Positions 35,129 to 43,565 of a stretch of DNA of 64,000 nucleotides are shown one piece after another. The translations under genes were made by a program, and so were the position numbers. Below the pieces are notes generated by a model. It was not told the origin of the DNA. It made no database searches and saw only the letters and a program-made list of their open reading frames with translations. Numbering within the stretch: position 1 is the stretch's first letter; every line of letters starts with the position of its first letter. The DNA comes from Parabacteroides sp. FAFU027 (lineage in GTDB: Bacteria; Bacteroidota; Bacteroidia; Bacteroidales; UBA7332): NCBI RefSeq assembly GCF_022808675.1, contig NZ_JAKZKV010000009.1, positions 1-64,000 of the forward strand. Reading direction: 5' to 3'.

Positions 35129-35602
35129 ATGAAAGATTTTAAATATACAATCAACGGTAAATCTTACAGAGTAAAGGTTACCAGAATTGACCAGACTTCT
35201 GCTGAACTGGAAGTTAACGGTAAATCTTATGAGGTAGAACTAGACGAAGCTGTTGTAGCTGCAGCCCCTGTTGCTGCTCCTGTAGCTGCTCCAAAACCAC
35301 AACCAATAGTTGCGGCGACCACTCCGGCTCCGGCTCCTAAAACAGCAACAGGAGAGCCGGTCATCTCAAAACCAACAGTAGATGGCGGTACCACTGCAAT
35401 CAAATCTCCGCTTCCAGGCGTAATCGTTGATGTATTGGTAAAAGTAGGCGACGAGGTAAAAAAAGGACAGAAGGTTCTGATTCTTGAAGCAATGAAAATG
35501 GAAAACAACATTAATGCCGACCGCGATGGTAAGGTTGTTGATATTAAAGTAAGCAAAGGCGACTCAATCATGGAAGGAGCTGACCTGATTATCATCGGTT
35601 AA
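35129..35602 (+). CDS. mmdC: biotin carboxyl carrier protein of methylmalonyl-CoA decarboxylase
   Basis: A 157-aa carrier. An N-terminal domain (MKDFKYTINGKSYRVKVTRI, EVNGKSYEVELD) leads to a flexible Ala/Pro linker (~residues 45-80: repeats of APVAAP, PAPAPK) and a biotinyl domain (~88-157) with the biotin-accepting lysine in EAMKMENNI near residue 130. The linker allows the arm to swing between active sites. It ends the operon at a good terminator. Confidence 0.95.
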   Translation: MKDFKYTINGKSYRVKVTRIDQTSAELEVNGKSYEVELDEAVVAAAPVAAPVAAPKPQPIVAATTPAPAPKTATGEPVISKPTVDGGTTAIKSPLPGVIVDVLVKVGDEVKKGQKVLILEAMKMENNINADRDGKVVDIKVSKGDSIMEGADLIIIG

Positions 35603-35621
35603 GAATTCCTAGATATAGGCT

Positions 35622-35664
35622 ATAAAAAAATGCCGGAGATTGAATTTCCTCCGGCATTTTTTTA
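35622..35664. terminator. bidirectional terminator
   Basis: AAAAAAATGCCGGAG and CTCCGGCATTTTTTT form a strong stem with a short loop, between the convergent biotin carrier and Crp genes. Confidence 0.9.
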
Positions 35665-35671
35665 TATACAA

Positions 35672-36361
35672 TTAATCGGCATCATCAATATCGTGAATAA
35701 AATCGACTAATCCATGCCTATCCAATACCTGTACACCTTCATCAGAGTATGTCAAAAGTTTCATCACACGCAACTCATCCAACGCAAGTCCAAGTTCTTT
35801 TACTGTCACCCCCATTAATGCACTTAAATTAGCCTTCGATATCTGAAGCTCAATCTCCTCAGCACGTTTATGCGTCAGAAGTAGTATCCACATTGCAATT
35901 CGCTCCTTTGGATCTCCAGACGAAACAGAAAGCATCGTATGATAATAACTCTGAGAACGTACGGAAAGGAAATTCAGGTAATTCAGATTAAAAATCGGTT
36001 CTTTACGAAGCAAATCAAGGAAATCGTCTTTTTTGATCTGCATCATTCCGACATCCGTATGCGCATAAATATCGTAAATAGATTTAGTTTCGAGTCCAAA
36101 GATATAATTACCTGCAACAATGTTAGGAGCGACAATCACCTCTTTCACCGTTAGGATTCCGGTATTATTCTCAGTATAACTTACGACTTTACCGGATATT
36201 ATGAACTTGACATGAGTAAAAAGCTCGCCTTTAGCAACAATCTGCTCTCCCTGCTTAAACTTTAAAAATTCCAGGCTGTATTTTTCCAGACTATTAGTCA
36301 AACTAACTCTGCTTACCCCCTGAAAGACAGGCGCCTGTAGTAATAAATCCAAAAAGCTCAT
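35672..36361 (-). CDS. Crp/Fnr family transcriptional regulator
   Basis: A 229-aa regulator. Residues ~10-120 form a cyclic-nucleotide-binding-like beta-barrel (LKFKQGEQIVAKGELFTHVKFIISGKVV is the typical strand run; EVIVAPNIVAGNYIFGLE the usual loop). A C-helix (~130-150) follows, then a winged helix (~165-225) with ISKANLSALMGVTVKELGLALDELRVMKLL as helix-turn-helix. No Fnr-type cysteine cluster is visible. Convergent with the methylmalonyl-CoA operon and divergent from marC, which it may control; no target is proven. Confidence 0.88.
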   Translation of the reverse strand: MSFLDLLLQAPVFQGVSRVSLTNSLEKYSLEFLKFKQGEQIVAKGELFTHVKFIISGKVVSYTENNTGILTVKEVIVAPNIVAGNYIFGLETKSIYDIYAHTDVGMMQIKKDDFLDLLRKEPIFNLNYLNFLSVRSQSYYHTMLSVSSGDPKERIAMWILLLTHKRAEEIELQISKANLSALMGVTVKELGLALDELRVMKLLTYSDEGVQVLDRHGLVDFIHDIDDAD

Positions 36362-36411
36362 TTTGATTGTTTTTTATTCTATTTTGGAGCGTAAATATAC
36401 AAAAAACAATC

Positions 36412-36419
36412 TACTTTTG
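36412..36419 (+). promoter_or_regulatory. -7 promoter element of marC
   Basis: TACTTTTG matches TAnnTTTG in the crp-marC divergent region, 61 bp before the marC ATG. The nearest TTTG upstream (36383-36386) is 25 nt away, longer than usual. Confidence 0.45.
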
Positions 36420-36480
36420 TAGAAACATCTCCCTCCTATCATTTTCAGATAAGAATATTTCTAAGCACAAATCTCATAAT

Positions 36481-37092
36481 ATGGAGAAATTAGCATTTAA
36501 TCTCAAGGAATTTATCAGTGCATTTGTGGTATTATTTGCAATTATTGACATAACCGGATCCATCCCGGTTATATTAAACCTTAAAAGCAAGGGTGCATAT
36601 TATAATCCAACCAAGACCACCATCTTATCTCTGTTAACTATGATTGGATTCCTGCTTGCCGGAGAAGTAATCCTGAAATTATTCAATGTAGATGTACAAT
36701 CATTTGCTGTGGCTGGCTCACTCATTATCTTTGTTTTAGCTATTGAAATGATTTTTGGCGTTGAGATTTTCAAGTTGGAAAGTGAATTTAAAAATACGAC
36801 AATCATTCCTCTCGTATTCCCATTGATCGCCGGAGCCGGAACCTTTACATCTCTCCTTTCTCTGAGAGCTGAATACAATGTATTAAACATAATTCTGGCT
36901 CTGATTTTTAATATGATAGTTGTCTTTTTTGTATTACGATTTATCACTAAAATCGAAAATATTCTCGGAAAAGGTGGCACCTATATACTTCGCAAGTTTT
37001 TTGGCGTAATCCTGTTAGCTATTTCTGTTAAATTATTCACCTCTAATGTCGCAATAATTATTGGAGAAGCATTTAAAGGTGTAATAAAATAA
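36481..37092 (+). CDS. MarC family membrane protein
   Basis: With ATG 36481 (MEKLAFNLKEFISAFVVLFA) the product is 203 aa, the usual MarC length; the open frame extends upstream across the promoter and is not used. Six hydrophobic helices, with the typical FAIIDITGSIPVIL in TM1, TFTSLLSLRAEYN and a late GKGGTYILRKFFGVILLAISVKLF. The family (MarC/UPF0056) is of unclear function; the old link to antibiotic resistance is not supported. Divergent from the Crp regulator and convergent with rhomboid. Confidence 0.87.
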   Translation: MEKLAFNLKEFISAFVVLFAIIDITGSIPVILNLKSKGAYYNPTKTTILSLLTMIGFLLAGEVILKLFNVDVQSFAVAGSLIIFVLAIEMIFGVEIFKLESEFKNTTIIPLVFPLIAGAGTFTSLLSLRAEYNVLNIILALIFNMIVVFFVLRFITKIENILGKGGTYILRKFFGVILLAISVKLFTSNVAIIIGEAFKGVIK

Positions 37093-37097
37093 GAAAA

Positions 37098-37796
37098 CTA
37101 TCTTTCGTTCTCTTTTTCTTCTTTATTATCTGCTTCTTGCTCCCAATAACTATCTTCATCAACAATCTCGTCTGATTCGTCTATAAAGATGGACTCCCTT
37201 TGCGGGCCTTGTTTACGATACCAATATGCCAAAGCCAAACCAGATATAGCACCTGATAAATGCCCCTCCCAAGAGGTTTCAGGTGATATCAGTTCTGAAA
37301 TTGGGAACATGTTCCATACTATACTTCCATAAATAAAAGCTACTATCGCAGATAAAGCCATCAACGCACGACTCCGGCGTATTATTCCACTAAAAAAAAG
37401 GAAAAATGCCACGCCGTATATCAATCCGCTTGCTCCGATATGATAAGCTGGCCTACCAATTACCCAAGTCAAAAAACCAGACAAAACCCACAAAAGGCCA
37501 AAAACTCTAAAACAGATCTCCCCATAGAAGAAGAAGAGTGCCCAAAGTAGCAGAAAAAGTGGAACAGTATTGGACCACAAATGTCTGAAATCATCGTGAA
37601 TCAATGGTTCGAAGAGAATCCCGTAAAGTTGGTAAAAATCCCTAGGGTAAATACCATATCTCTCAAATTCGACTCCAAACTGAAATCCGACCACCTCTAT
37701 ACCCCAAAGCAACAGCAAAAAACTGCACGGGAAATACAGAGCATACAAAATGCGCTTTGTCTCCAAAGTCATACCTTTTCCCATTCTTTTAAACAT
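37098..37796 (-). CDS. rhomboid family intramembrane serine protease
   Basis: A 232-aa membrane protease. Catalytic Ser123 in GASGLIYG and His179 in WEGHLSGAISG form the rhomboid dyad. HDDFRHLWSNTVPLFLLLWA is the usual TM2 region with the conserved H-x-x-x-N. Six helices are visible. The C-terminus (~197-232) is acidic (ESIFIDESDEIVDEDSYWEQ). It cleaves membrane proteins within or near the bilayer; substrates unknown. It ends 5 bp from the convergent marC stop. Confidence 0.93.
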   Translation of the reverse strand: MFKRMGKGMTLETKRILYALYFPCSFLLLLWGIEVVGFQFGVEFERYGIYPRDFYQLYGILFEPLIHDDFRHLWSNTVPLFLLLWALFFFYGEICFRVFGLLWVLSGFLTWVIGRPAYHIGASGLIYGVAFFLFFSGIIRRSRALMALSAIVAFIYGSIVWNMFPISELISPETSWEGHLSGAISGLALAYWYRKQGPQRESIFIDESDEIVDEDSYWEQEADNKEEKENER

Positions 37797-37876
37797 GTAA
37801 ATATACCAAATTAGACCGACCAGAAACTCATTTCGTTAAATATTTTCCCAATCCCCACTTTTTTTTTGTCGAAACC

Positions 37877-37907
37877 TTTGTTGCATCTGAATATTTTTTT
37901 AATTTTG
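37877..37907 (+). promoter_or_regulatory. promoter of the alpha-glucan operon
   Basis: TTTG (37877-37880), 19 nt, TAATTTTG (37900-37907): a near-ideal Bacteroidetes promoter, giving a leader of about 40 nt before the ATG at 37954. Confidence 0.78.
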
Positions 37908-37953
37908 AAAAAACAGAAATTTAACATTTTATCAACTACAATTTACCACACAT

Positions 37954-39894
37954 ATGAGTTACCTTAAGTTTGATAAAAGCACCCTGATTAACCTAGAGCA
38001 ATCGCTACCGAAAGAGATGCTGCGCACCAATCACTCGGGTGCATACCATTGCACAACGCTGATAGGTTGTCATACCAGAAAATATCATGGATTATTGGTT
38101 ATTCCCGTACCTGAAATTGATGAGGACAATCACGTGCTTCTTTCTTCAATAGATGAAACGATCATACAACATGGCGCAGAATTCAACCTTGGTATTCATA
38201 AATATCAGGGAGACAATTATAGTCCTAAAGGACATAAATACATTCGGGAATTTGACTATGAGGTAGTTCCGCGCGTAACCTTTCGTGTAGGAGGGGTTAT
38301 ATTATCAAAAGAAAAATTGTTTGTTTGGGGTGAAGACCGGATTATCGTTAAATACACGCTTATTGATGCTCATTCACCAACAACCCTGAGATTAAGACCA
38401 TTCCTTTCCTTTCGAAATGTAAATGATCTTACCCAGGAGAATGAATATATAAATAAGGCATATCAAGAGGTTGAACACGGGATTAAGACATGTCTTTACC
38501 CGGGGTATCCTGAATTGTTTATGCAGACAAATAAAAAAAATAATTTCGTTTTTATTCCTGATTGGTACAAAGGGATAGAATACTCTAAAGAAATAGAAAG
38601 AGGATTTCCCTTTAAAGAAGACCTTTACACTCCGGGGTATTTTGAACTTCCAATTAAAAAAGGAGAGAGTGTATATCTCTCAGCCGGGACAAGTCAGGTA
38701 AATGCAAAAAGGCTGAAAGCCATATACGAAACAGAAGTAAGCAAAAGAGACCATCGTGATAGCTTATATAACTGTCTTAAAAATTCAGCACAGCAGTTTT
38801 ATAATTACAAAGACGATTCAAAACATTACCTTCTGGCAGGTTACCCATGGTTTAAAGTGCGGGCACGAGACACATTCATAGCCCTGCCAGGATGTACCCT
38901 TAGTATTGATAAAAAGGATAATTTCGAGAAGATCATGCATACAGGGTTAGAGGCTTTGATTAAATTCATAAAAAAGGAAAAGCCAGACCCCATTATCAAA
39001 GAGATCGAACAGCCAGATGTTCCACTATGGGCTATTTGGGCAATACAACAATATTGTAAGGAATACGGTACCGAAGAATTATGTTCTAACTTTGGAACAA
39101 TCACTGAAATAATTGAATTTATCAGAACAGGAAGACACCCAAACTTGTTTTTACACGACAATGGCCTTCTTTATTCTTATGGAAAAGAAAAGGCTATTTC
39201 CTGGATGAATTCATCTATTGGTAATTTACCTGTTGTTCCCCGCTCGGGATATCTTGTTGAATTTAATGCGTTATGGTATAATGCACTTAGATTTGCCGCA
39301 AAGCTTTACCGAAAAAAAGGCCAAGAAAATGAGGCTAATGAACTAGAAATTCTGGCTGATAAGGTTGGAGATTCTTTTAAAAAGGTATTCAGAAATGAAG
39401 CGGGCTATCTTTTTGATTACGTAGATGGCGATTATAAAGACTGGAGCGTTCGCCCCAATATGCTTTTCGCCATATCTCTGGAATACAGCCCTCTAAATAA
39501 ACAAGAGCGAAAACAGGTTCTTGATTATGTAACAAAAGAGTTACTTACGCCTAAAGGGATTCGGTCATTAAGCCCCAAAAGCCAAGGCTACACACCGTAT
39601 TATGCTGGTCCACAAGCACATCGTGATTACGCTTATCACCAGGGAACAGCATGGCCATGGTTAATGGGTTTCTACCTTGAAGCCTACTTAAATATTTTCG
39701 GTATGAGCGGTCTCACATTTGCAGAAAACAGACTTATCAGTTTTGAAGATGAAATGGCGAATAATTGTGTAGGTACAATAAGTGAATTGTACGATGGTAA
39801 TCCTCCGTTTACAGGTCGTGGAGCTGTCTCTTTTGCCATGAACGTGGCTGAAATTTTGCGGGCGATGAAGTTGATTAAATCTTTTAATATTTAA
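37954..39894 (+). CDS. glycogen debranching enzyme, amylo-alpha-1,6-glucosidase type (GH133)
   Basis: A 646-aa cytoplasmic enzyme acting on alpha-1,6 branches of glycogen or dextrins. The N-terminal domain has MLRTNHSGAYHCTTLIGCHTRKYHGLLVIP, the family start. The C-terminal (alpha/alpha)6 barrel shows YPWFKVRARDTFIALPG, AISWMNSSIGNLPVVPRSGY, VEFNALWYNALRF and QAHRDYAYHQGTAWPWLMGFYLEAYL. In many members the acidic catalytic residue stands in a WMD motif; here the sequence is WMN (Asn419). First gene of a three-gene operon with a GT4 and a GH57, a set common in Bacteroidetes for glycogen or alpha-glucan turnover. Confidence 0.9.
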   Translation: MSYLKFDKSTLINLEQSLPKEMLRTNHSGAYHCTTLIGCHTRKYHGLLVIPVPEIDEDNHVLLSSIDETIIQHGAEFNLGIHKYQGDNYSPKGHKYIREFDYEVVPRVTFRVGGVILSKEKLFVWGEDRIIVKYTLIDAHSPTTLRLRPFLSFRNVNDLTQENEYINKAYQEVEHGIKTCLYPGYPELFMQTNKKNNFVFIPDWYKGIEYSKEIERGFPFKEDLYTPGYFELPIKKGESVYLSAGTSQVNAKRLKAIYETEVSKRDHRDSLYNCLKNSAQQFYNYKDDSKHYLLAGYPWFKVRARDTFIALPGCTLSIDKKDNFEKIMHTGLEALIKFIKKEKPDPIIKEIEQPDVPLWAIWAIQQYCKEYGTEELCSNFGTITEIIEFIRTGRHPNLFLHDNGLLYSYGKEKAISWMNSSIGNLPVVPRSGYLVEFNALWYNALRFAAKLYRKKGQENEANELEILADKVGDSFKKVFRNEAGYLFDYVDGDYKDWSVRPNMLFAISLEYSPLNKQERKQVLDYVTKELLTPKGIRSLSPKSQGYTPYYAGPQAHRDYAYHQGTAWPWLMGFYLEAYLNIFGMSGLTFAENRLISFEDEMANNCVGTISELYDGNPPFTGRGAVSFAMNVAEILRAMKLIKSFNI

Positions 39895-39905
39895 TACCAT
39901 AATTA

Positions 39906-41174
39906 ATGAAAGCACTAATGTTTGGTTGGGAGTTTCCACCTCATATTCTTGGGGGATTGGGAACAGCGAGCTACGGGCTTACAAGAGGTATGGCAAGCTG
40001 TGGTGATATGGACATCACATTTGTTATACCGAAACCGTGGGGTGATGAGGATAGAAGTTTTCTGAAAATTATCGGAGCCAACTGCACTCCCGTTGCATGG
40101 CGGGATCACCAGTGGGACTATGTTAACCAAAGAATCGGACATTGTATGAATCCGCAGGACTATTATGATTTGCGGGACCATATTTATGCCGATTTCAACT
40201 ACATGCACCATCTTAATGATTTAGGATGTATAGAATTCTCCGGAAGATACCCTGAAAATCTATTAGAGGAAATCAACAATTACTCCATTGTTGCCGGAGT
40301 CATTGCCAGAACTTATCCGTTTGACGTAATCCATTCTCACGACTGGCTTACTTATCCGGCGGGTATTCATGCAAAACAAATAACAGGAAAACCACTTGTT
40401 ATACATGTGCATGCAACCGATTTTGACAGAAGCCGTGGCAATGTAAACCCTCAGGTTTTTGCAATTGAGAAAGACGGTATGAATTGGGCTGACCATATCA
40501 TTTGTGTTAGCGATCTGACCAGAAAGACAGTAATTGAAAAATATCAGATTGATCCCCGGAAAGTTTCTACAGTCCACAATGCGGTAGAACCCATCAGTCC
40601 GGAAATAGAAGCTATCGAGCCTAAAAGAAATACAAAGGACAAAGTTGTTACATTCTTAGGCCGCATTACCATGCAAAAAGGGCCTGAATATTTTGTTGAA
40701 GCAGCACACAGAGTCCTCAGCAAAACCAAAGATGTCCGTTTTGTTATGGCCGGGAGTGGTGATAAAATGAATGACATGATTAAGCTGGCTTCAGCCAGGG
40801 GAATTGCAGACAGATTTCACTTCACAGGCTTCCTTAAAGGAAAACAAGTGTACGAAATGTTGAAGTCTAGTGATGTGTATATCATGCCCTCTGTTTCTGA
40901 GCCATTCGGCATTTCCCCTCTCGAAGCAATGCAAGTGGGAGTTCCCAGTATTATTTCATTGCAATCAGGATGTGCTGAAATTCTTTCAAATGTGATAAAA
41001 ATCAATTACTGGGACATTGAAGCTATGGCAGACGCAATCTACTCCATAGTGACTTATCCAGCGATGTATGACCATCTAAAAGAAGAAGGGAAAAAGGAAG
41101 TCGACCAGATTATTTGGGAAAAAGCAGGTCGAAAGGTAATAGACATCTATAAACAAGTATTAGGTTGGCAGTAA
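39906..41174 (+). CDS. glycosyltransferase family 4 (glycogen-synthase-like)
   Basis: A 422-aa GT-B enzyme. The N-terminus MKALMFGWEFPPHILGGLGTASYGLTRGMA resembles glycogen/starch synthases, with the GGLG nucleotide loop. The C-terminal half has VTFLGRITMQKGPEYFVEAAHRV and PSVSEPFGISPLEAMQVGVPSI, the retaining E-x7-E motif of GT4. It probably builds an alpha-glucan from a nucleotide-sugar. 11 bp after the GH133 gene and 52 bp before the GH57 gene. Confidence 0.9.
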   Translation: MKALMFGWEFPPHILGGLGTASYGLTRGMASCGDMDITFVIPKPWGDEDRSFLKIIGANCTPVAWRDHQWDYVNQRIGHCMNPQDYYDLRDHIYADFNYMHHLNDLGCIEFSGRYPENLLEEINNYSIVAGVIARTYPFDVIHSHDWLTYPAGIHAKQITGKPLVIHVHATDFDRSRGNVNPQVFAIEKDGMNWADHIICVSDLTRKTVIEKYQIDPRKVSTVHNAVEPISPEIEAIEPKRNTKDKVVTFLGRITMQKGPEYFVEAAHRVLSKTKDVRFVMAGSGDKMNDMIKLASARGIADRFHFTGFLKGKQVYEMLKSSDVYIMPSVSEPFGISPLEAMQVGVPSIISLQSGCAEILSNVIKINYWDIEAMADAIYSIVTYPAMYDHLKEEGKKEVDQIIWEKAGRKVIDIYKQVLGWQ

Positions 41175-41226
41175 AATTCATAAAAGCCAAAGAAATCAAT
41201 TTGTAAACCATCAAAAATTTAGACAT

Positions 41227-42546
41227 ATGAAAACTATTTGCTTTTACTTTCAAATACACCAACCATTCCGTTTAAAACGATATAGATTTTTTGATATTGG
41301 ATGTGACCACTATTACTATGATGATTTTAATAATGAGTCAATCATTTCTCGTATTGCTGAACATTCTTATATTCCGGCATTACAAACGATCAGTGAAATG
41401 ATTTCCGCTTCAAATGGAAAATTTAAAGTAGCTTTCTCTATTTCCGGAACAGCATTGGAACAGCTTGAGATCTATGTACCTGAAGTAATTGAGCATCTAA
41501 GAAATCTGGCGAAAACAGGTTGTGTTGAGTTTCTAGCAGAAACTTATGCACATTCACTTGCATCTCTTTATGATGAAGCTGAATTCACCCGCCAGGTTCA
41601 AATGCATATCAACAAAATCAAGAACCTCTTTGGATTAACACCAACTGTTTTCCGCAATACAGAGTTAATTTACTCAGATGAAATCGGAGAAATGGCACAC
41701 AGAATGGGCTTCAAAGGAGTAATTGCCGAAGGAGCCAAACATATTTTGGGATGGAAGAGCCCCAATTATGTGTATAGCTGTGGCGCTGCACCCAAACTTA
41801 AACTGTTGATGAGAAACTTTAAATTCAGTGATGATATATCTTTCCGTTTCTCAAATCAAAATTGGAACAATTATCCTTTAACAGCAGATAAATACATGGA
41901 CTGGGTTGCACAGACTCCTGAAAATGAAAAGCTGGTGAACCTATTCATGAACTTCGATACATTCGGGGAAATGCAATCAAAAGAAAGCGGTATTTTTGAC
42001 TTTCTTAAGGCATTACCGCAATGTGCCAAAATAAGAGATATCGATTTCCAGACTCCAAGCGAAGTGATTAAGAATAACCAGGCTGTCGACAATATATACG
42101 TGATGCACCCCATGTCATGGGCCGATGAGGAACGTGATACAAGCGCATGGTTGGGCAACCGCCTGCAAAAAGATGCTGCCGGCAAATTATACTCTATTAG
42201 CGAACGCGTTCGTCTTAGTCATGACCGGCGCTTGATGCAAGACTGGATCTATCTTCAATCAAGTGACCATTTCTATTATATGAGTACAAAACACTCATCC
42301 GATGGTGCTGTTCATAGTTATTTCAGCCCTTATGATTCTCCGTTTGATGCGTTTACCAATTATATGAATGTTCTGGGTGACTTCATTGATCGGGTAAATG
42401 CCCAGTATCCTGACACGATTGATAACGAAGAGCTAAATGCACTTTTGACAACCATTTACAATCAGGATGCAAAAATCAACCAACTTGAAAGTGAACTCAA
42501 GAAACTGAAAAACGGTAAGAAAAAAACGGTTAATTCAGGAGATTAA
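41227..42546 (+). CDS. glycoside hydrolase family 57 (alpha-amylase/glucanotransferase-like)
   Basis: A 439-aa cytoplasmic GH57. Conserved blocks: FYFQIHQPFRLKRYRFFDIG (HQP motif), VEFLAETYAHSLASL, TPTVFRNTELIYSDEI (nucleophile Glu in the NTE segment), and LFMNFDTFGEMQ (acid Asp) near residue 245. A C-terminal coiled coil (INQLESELKKLKNGKKK) ends the protein. It may act as an alpha-amylase or branching/transfer enzyme on the operon's alpha-glucan. Last gene of the operon, followed by a terminator. Confidence 0.93.
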   Translation: MKTICFYFQIHQPFRLKRYRFFDIGCDHYYYDDFNNESIISRIAEHSYIPALQTISEMISASNGKFKVAFSISGTALEQLEIYVPEVIEHLRNLAKTGCVEFLAETYAHSLASLYDEAEFTRQVQMHINKIKNLFGLTPTVFRNTELIYSDEIGEMAHRMGFKGVIAEGAKHILGWKSPNYVYSCGAAPKLKLLMRNFKFSDDISFRFSNQNWNNYPLTADKYMDWVAQTPENEKLVNLFMNFDTFGEMQSKESGIFDFLKALPQCAKIRDIDFQTPSEVIKNNQAVDNIYVMHPMSWADEERDTSAWLGNRLQKDAAGKLYSISERVRLSHDRRLMQDWIYLQSSDHFYYMSTKHSSDGAVHSYFSPYDSPFDAFTNYMNVLGDFIDRVNAQYPDTIDNEELNALLTTIYNQDAKINQLESELKKLKNGKKKTVNSGD

Positions 42547-42560
42547 TCTAATAAAAGAAG

Positions 42561-42600
42561 AAAACAGGAGGTAATTTGAAATATACCTCCTGTTTTTTTA
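42561..42600. terminator. bidirectional terminator
   Basis: AAAACAGGAGGTA (from 42561) pairs with TACCTCCTGTTTTTTT. It lies between the convergent GH57 gene and the MBL-fold gene. Confidence 0.88.
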
Positions 42601-42603
42601 TGC

Positions 42604-43425
42604 CTATTTGATCTTCGATGGTTCATATACAATACTAACCCCATTTAGTGAAGTTATAGTTGGGTTAGGCCCACTAATATCAAGATAATGTATTTCATAG
42701 GGATGAGGAGATGGAGCTGAGCCATTATCAATAGCTTCTGCCAATTTTTTCATGTTCCGGATATAGTCAATAGACAACGCTTTTTTCAAATATGGATAAT
42801 GCCCGCAATAAATATTGTTTATGCCATTGCTCATCAACTTTTCCATTTTATCACAGGATCGGATATAAGTTTTGATCGGTGAAAATGGCCACAATTGTAA
42901 CCACACCAATCCCGAGCCAAATGCATCGCCGGTAAAACAATTTCCGGCAGACCGGTCAATCAGGACTATCGCCCCCGGCGTATGACCGGGCATATGTTTT
43001 ACCTCAATTGTTTTATCTCCTAGGTCAAAGAGATCTCCATCATTTACATAATGAACTTTCCCATAAAATGGTTTAAGCCGTTTCATTAAGAGTGTATCTG
43101 CCGGATGAAAATAGATATCTTTAAAAGGTGTAATATTCCCGGCATGATCAAGATGCATATGTGTTATCACTACATAAAGAGGCTTTTGGGTTATCCGATG
43201 GACCACCTCATCCAGTTTTTCACAGTTTGTTCCGGTATCGATGAGCATTGCCTTTTTACTCCCTTCGATAATATACATAGTCGTTTTATCCGTTGTCTCT
43301 ACCACCCAAAGTTTGTCTTCAAGTTTTGTTATCTTTAAATCAGCATTACTGAATACCTGTGCATTTAATCCAGTGTTTAACCGAATGCAGGTAAACACAA
43401 AAATGATTATGATATGAAGTTTCAT
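42604..43425 (-). CDS. exported MBL-fold metallo-hydrolase
   Basis: A 273-aa protein with a signal peptide cut near LNA-Q. The metallo-beta-lactamase fold is clear: THMHLDHAGN (zinc His/Asp site, about residues 92-101), HMPGHTPGAIVLID, CFTGDAFGSG (bridging Asp) and YCGHYPYL (last His). The exact substrate is unknown; the family includes lactamases, lactonases and thioesterases. It lies at the end of the PUL on the same strand, 140 bp past the GH3 stop. Membership in the PUL is likely but not proven. Confidence 0.85.
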   Translation of the reverse strand: MKLHIIIIFVFTCIRLNTGLNAQVFSNADLKITKLEDKLWVVETTDKTTMYIIEGSKKAMLIDTGTNCEKLDEVVHRITQKPLYVVITHMHLDHAGNITPFKDIYFHPADTLLMKRLKPFYGKVHYVNDGDLFDLGDKTIEVKHMPGHTPGAIVLIDRSAGNCFTGDAFGSGLVWLQLWPFSPIKTYIRSCDKMEKLMSNGINNIYCGHYPYLKKALSIDYIRNMKKLAEAIDNGSAPSPHPYEIHYLDISGPNPTITSLNGVSIVYEPSKIK

Positions 43426-43565
43426 ATGACATTTGTTTTTTGTTATGATTTCTAATTGTCAAAACAATTCGTGACATCACTGATGGAGAAGAATTGCCCC
43501 GGCATCACGCAGGAGCAATTCAGTCACACACAAACCAGTTTATACAAGACTAATACTGATCTTTA

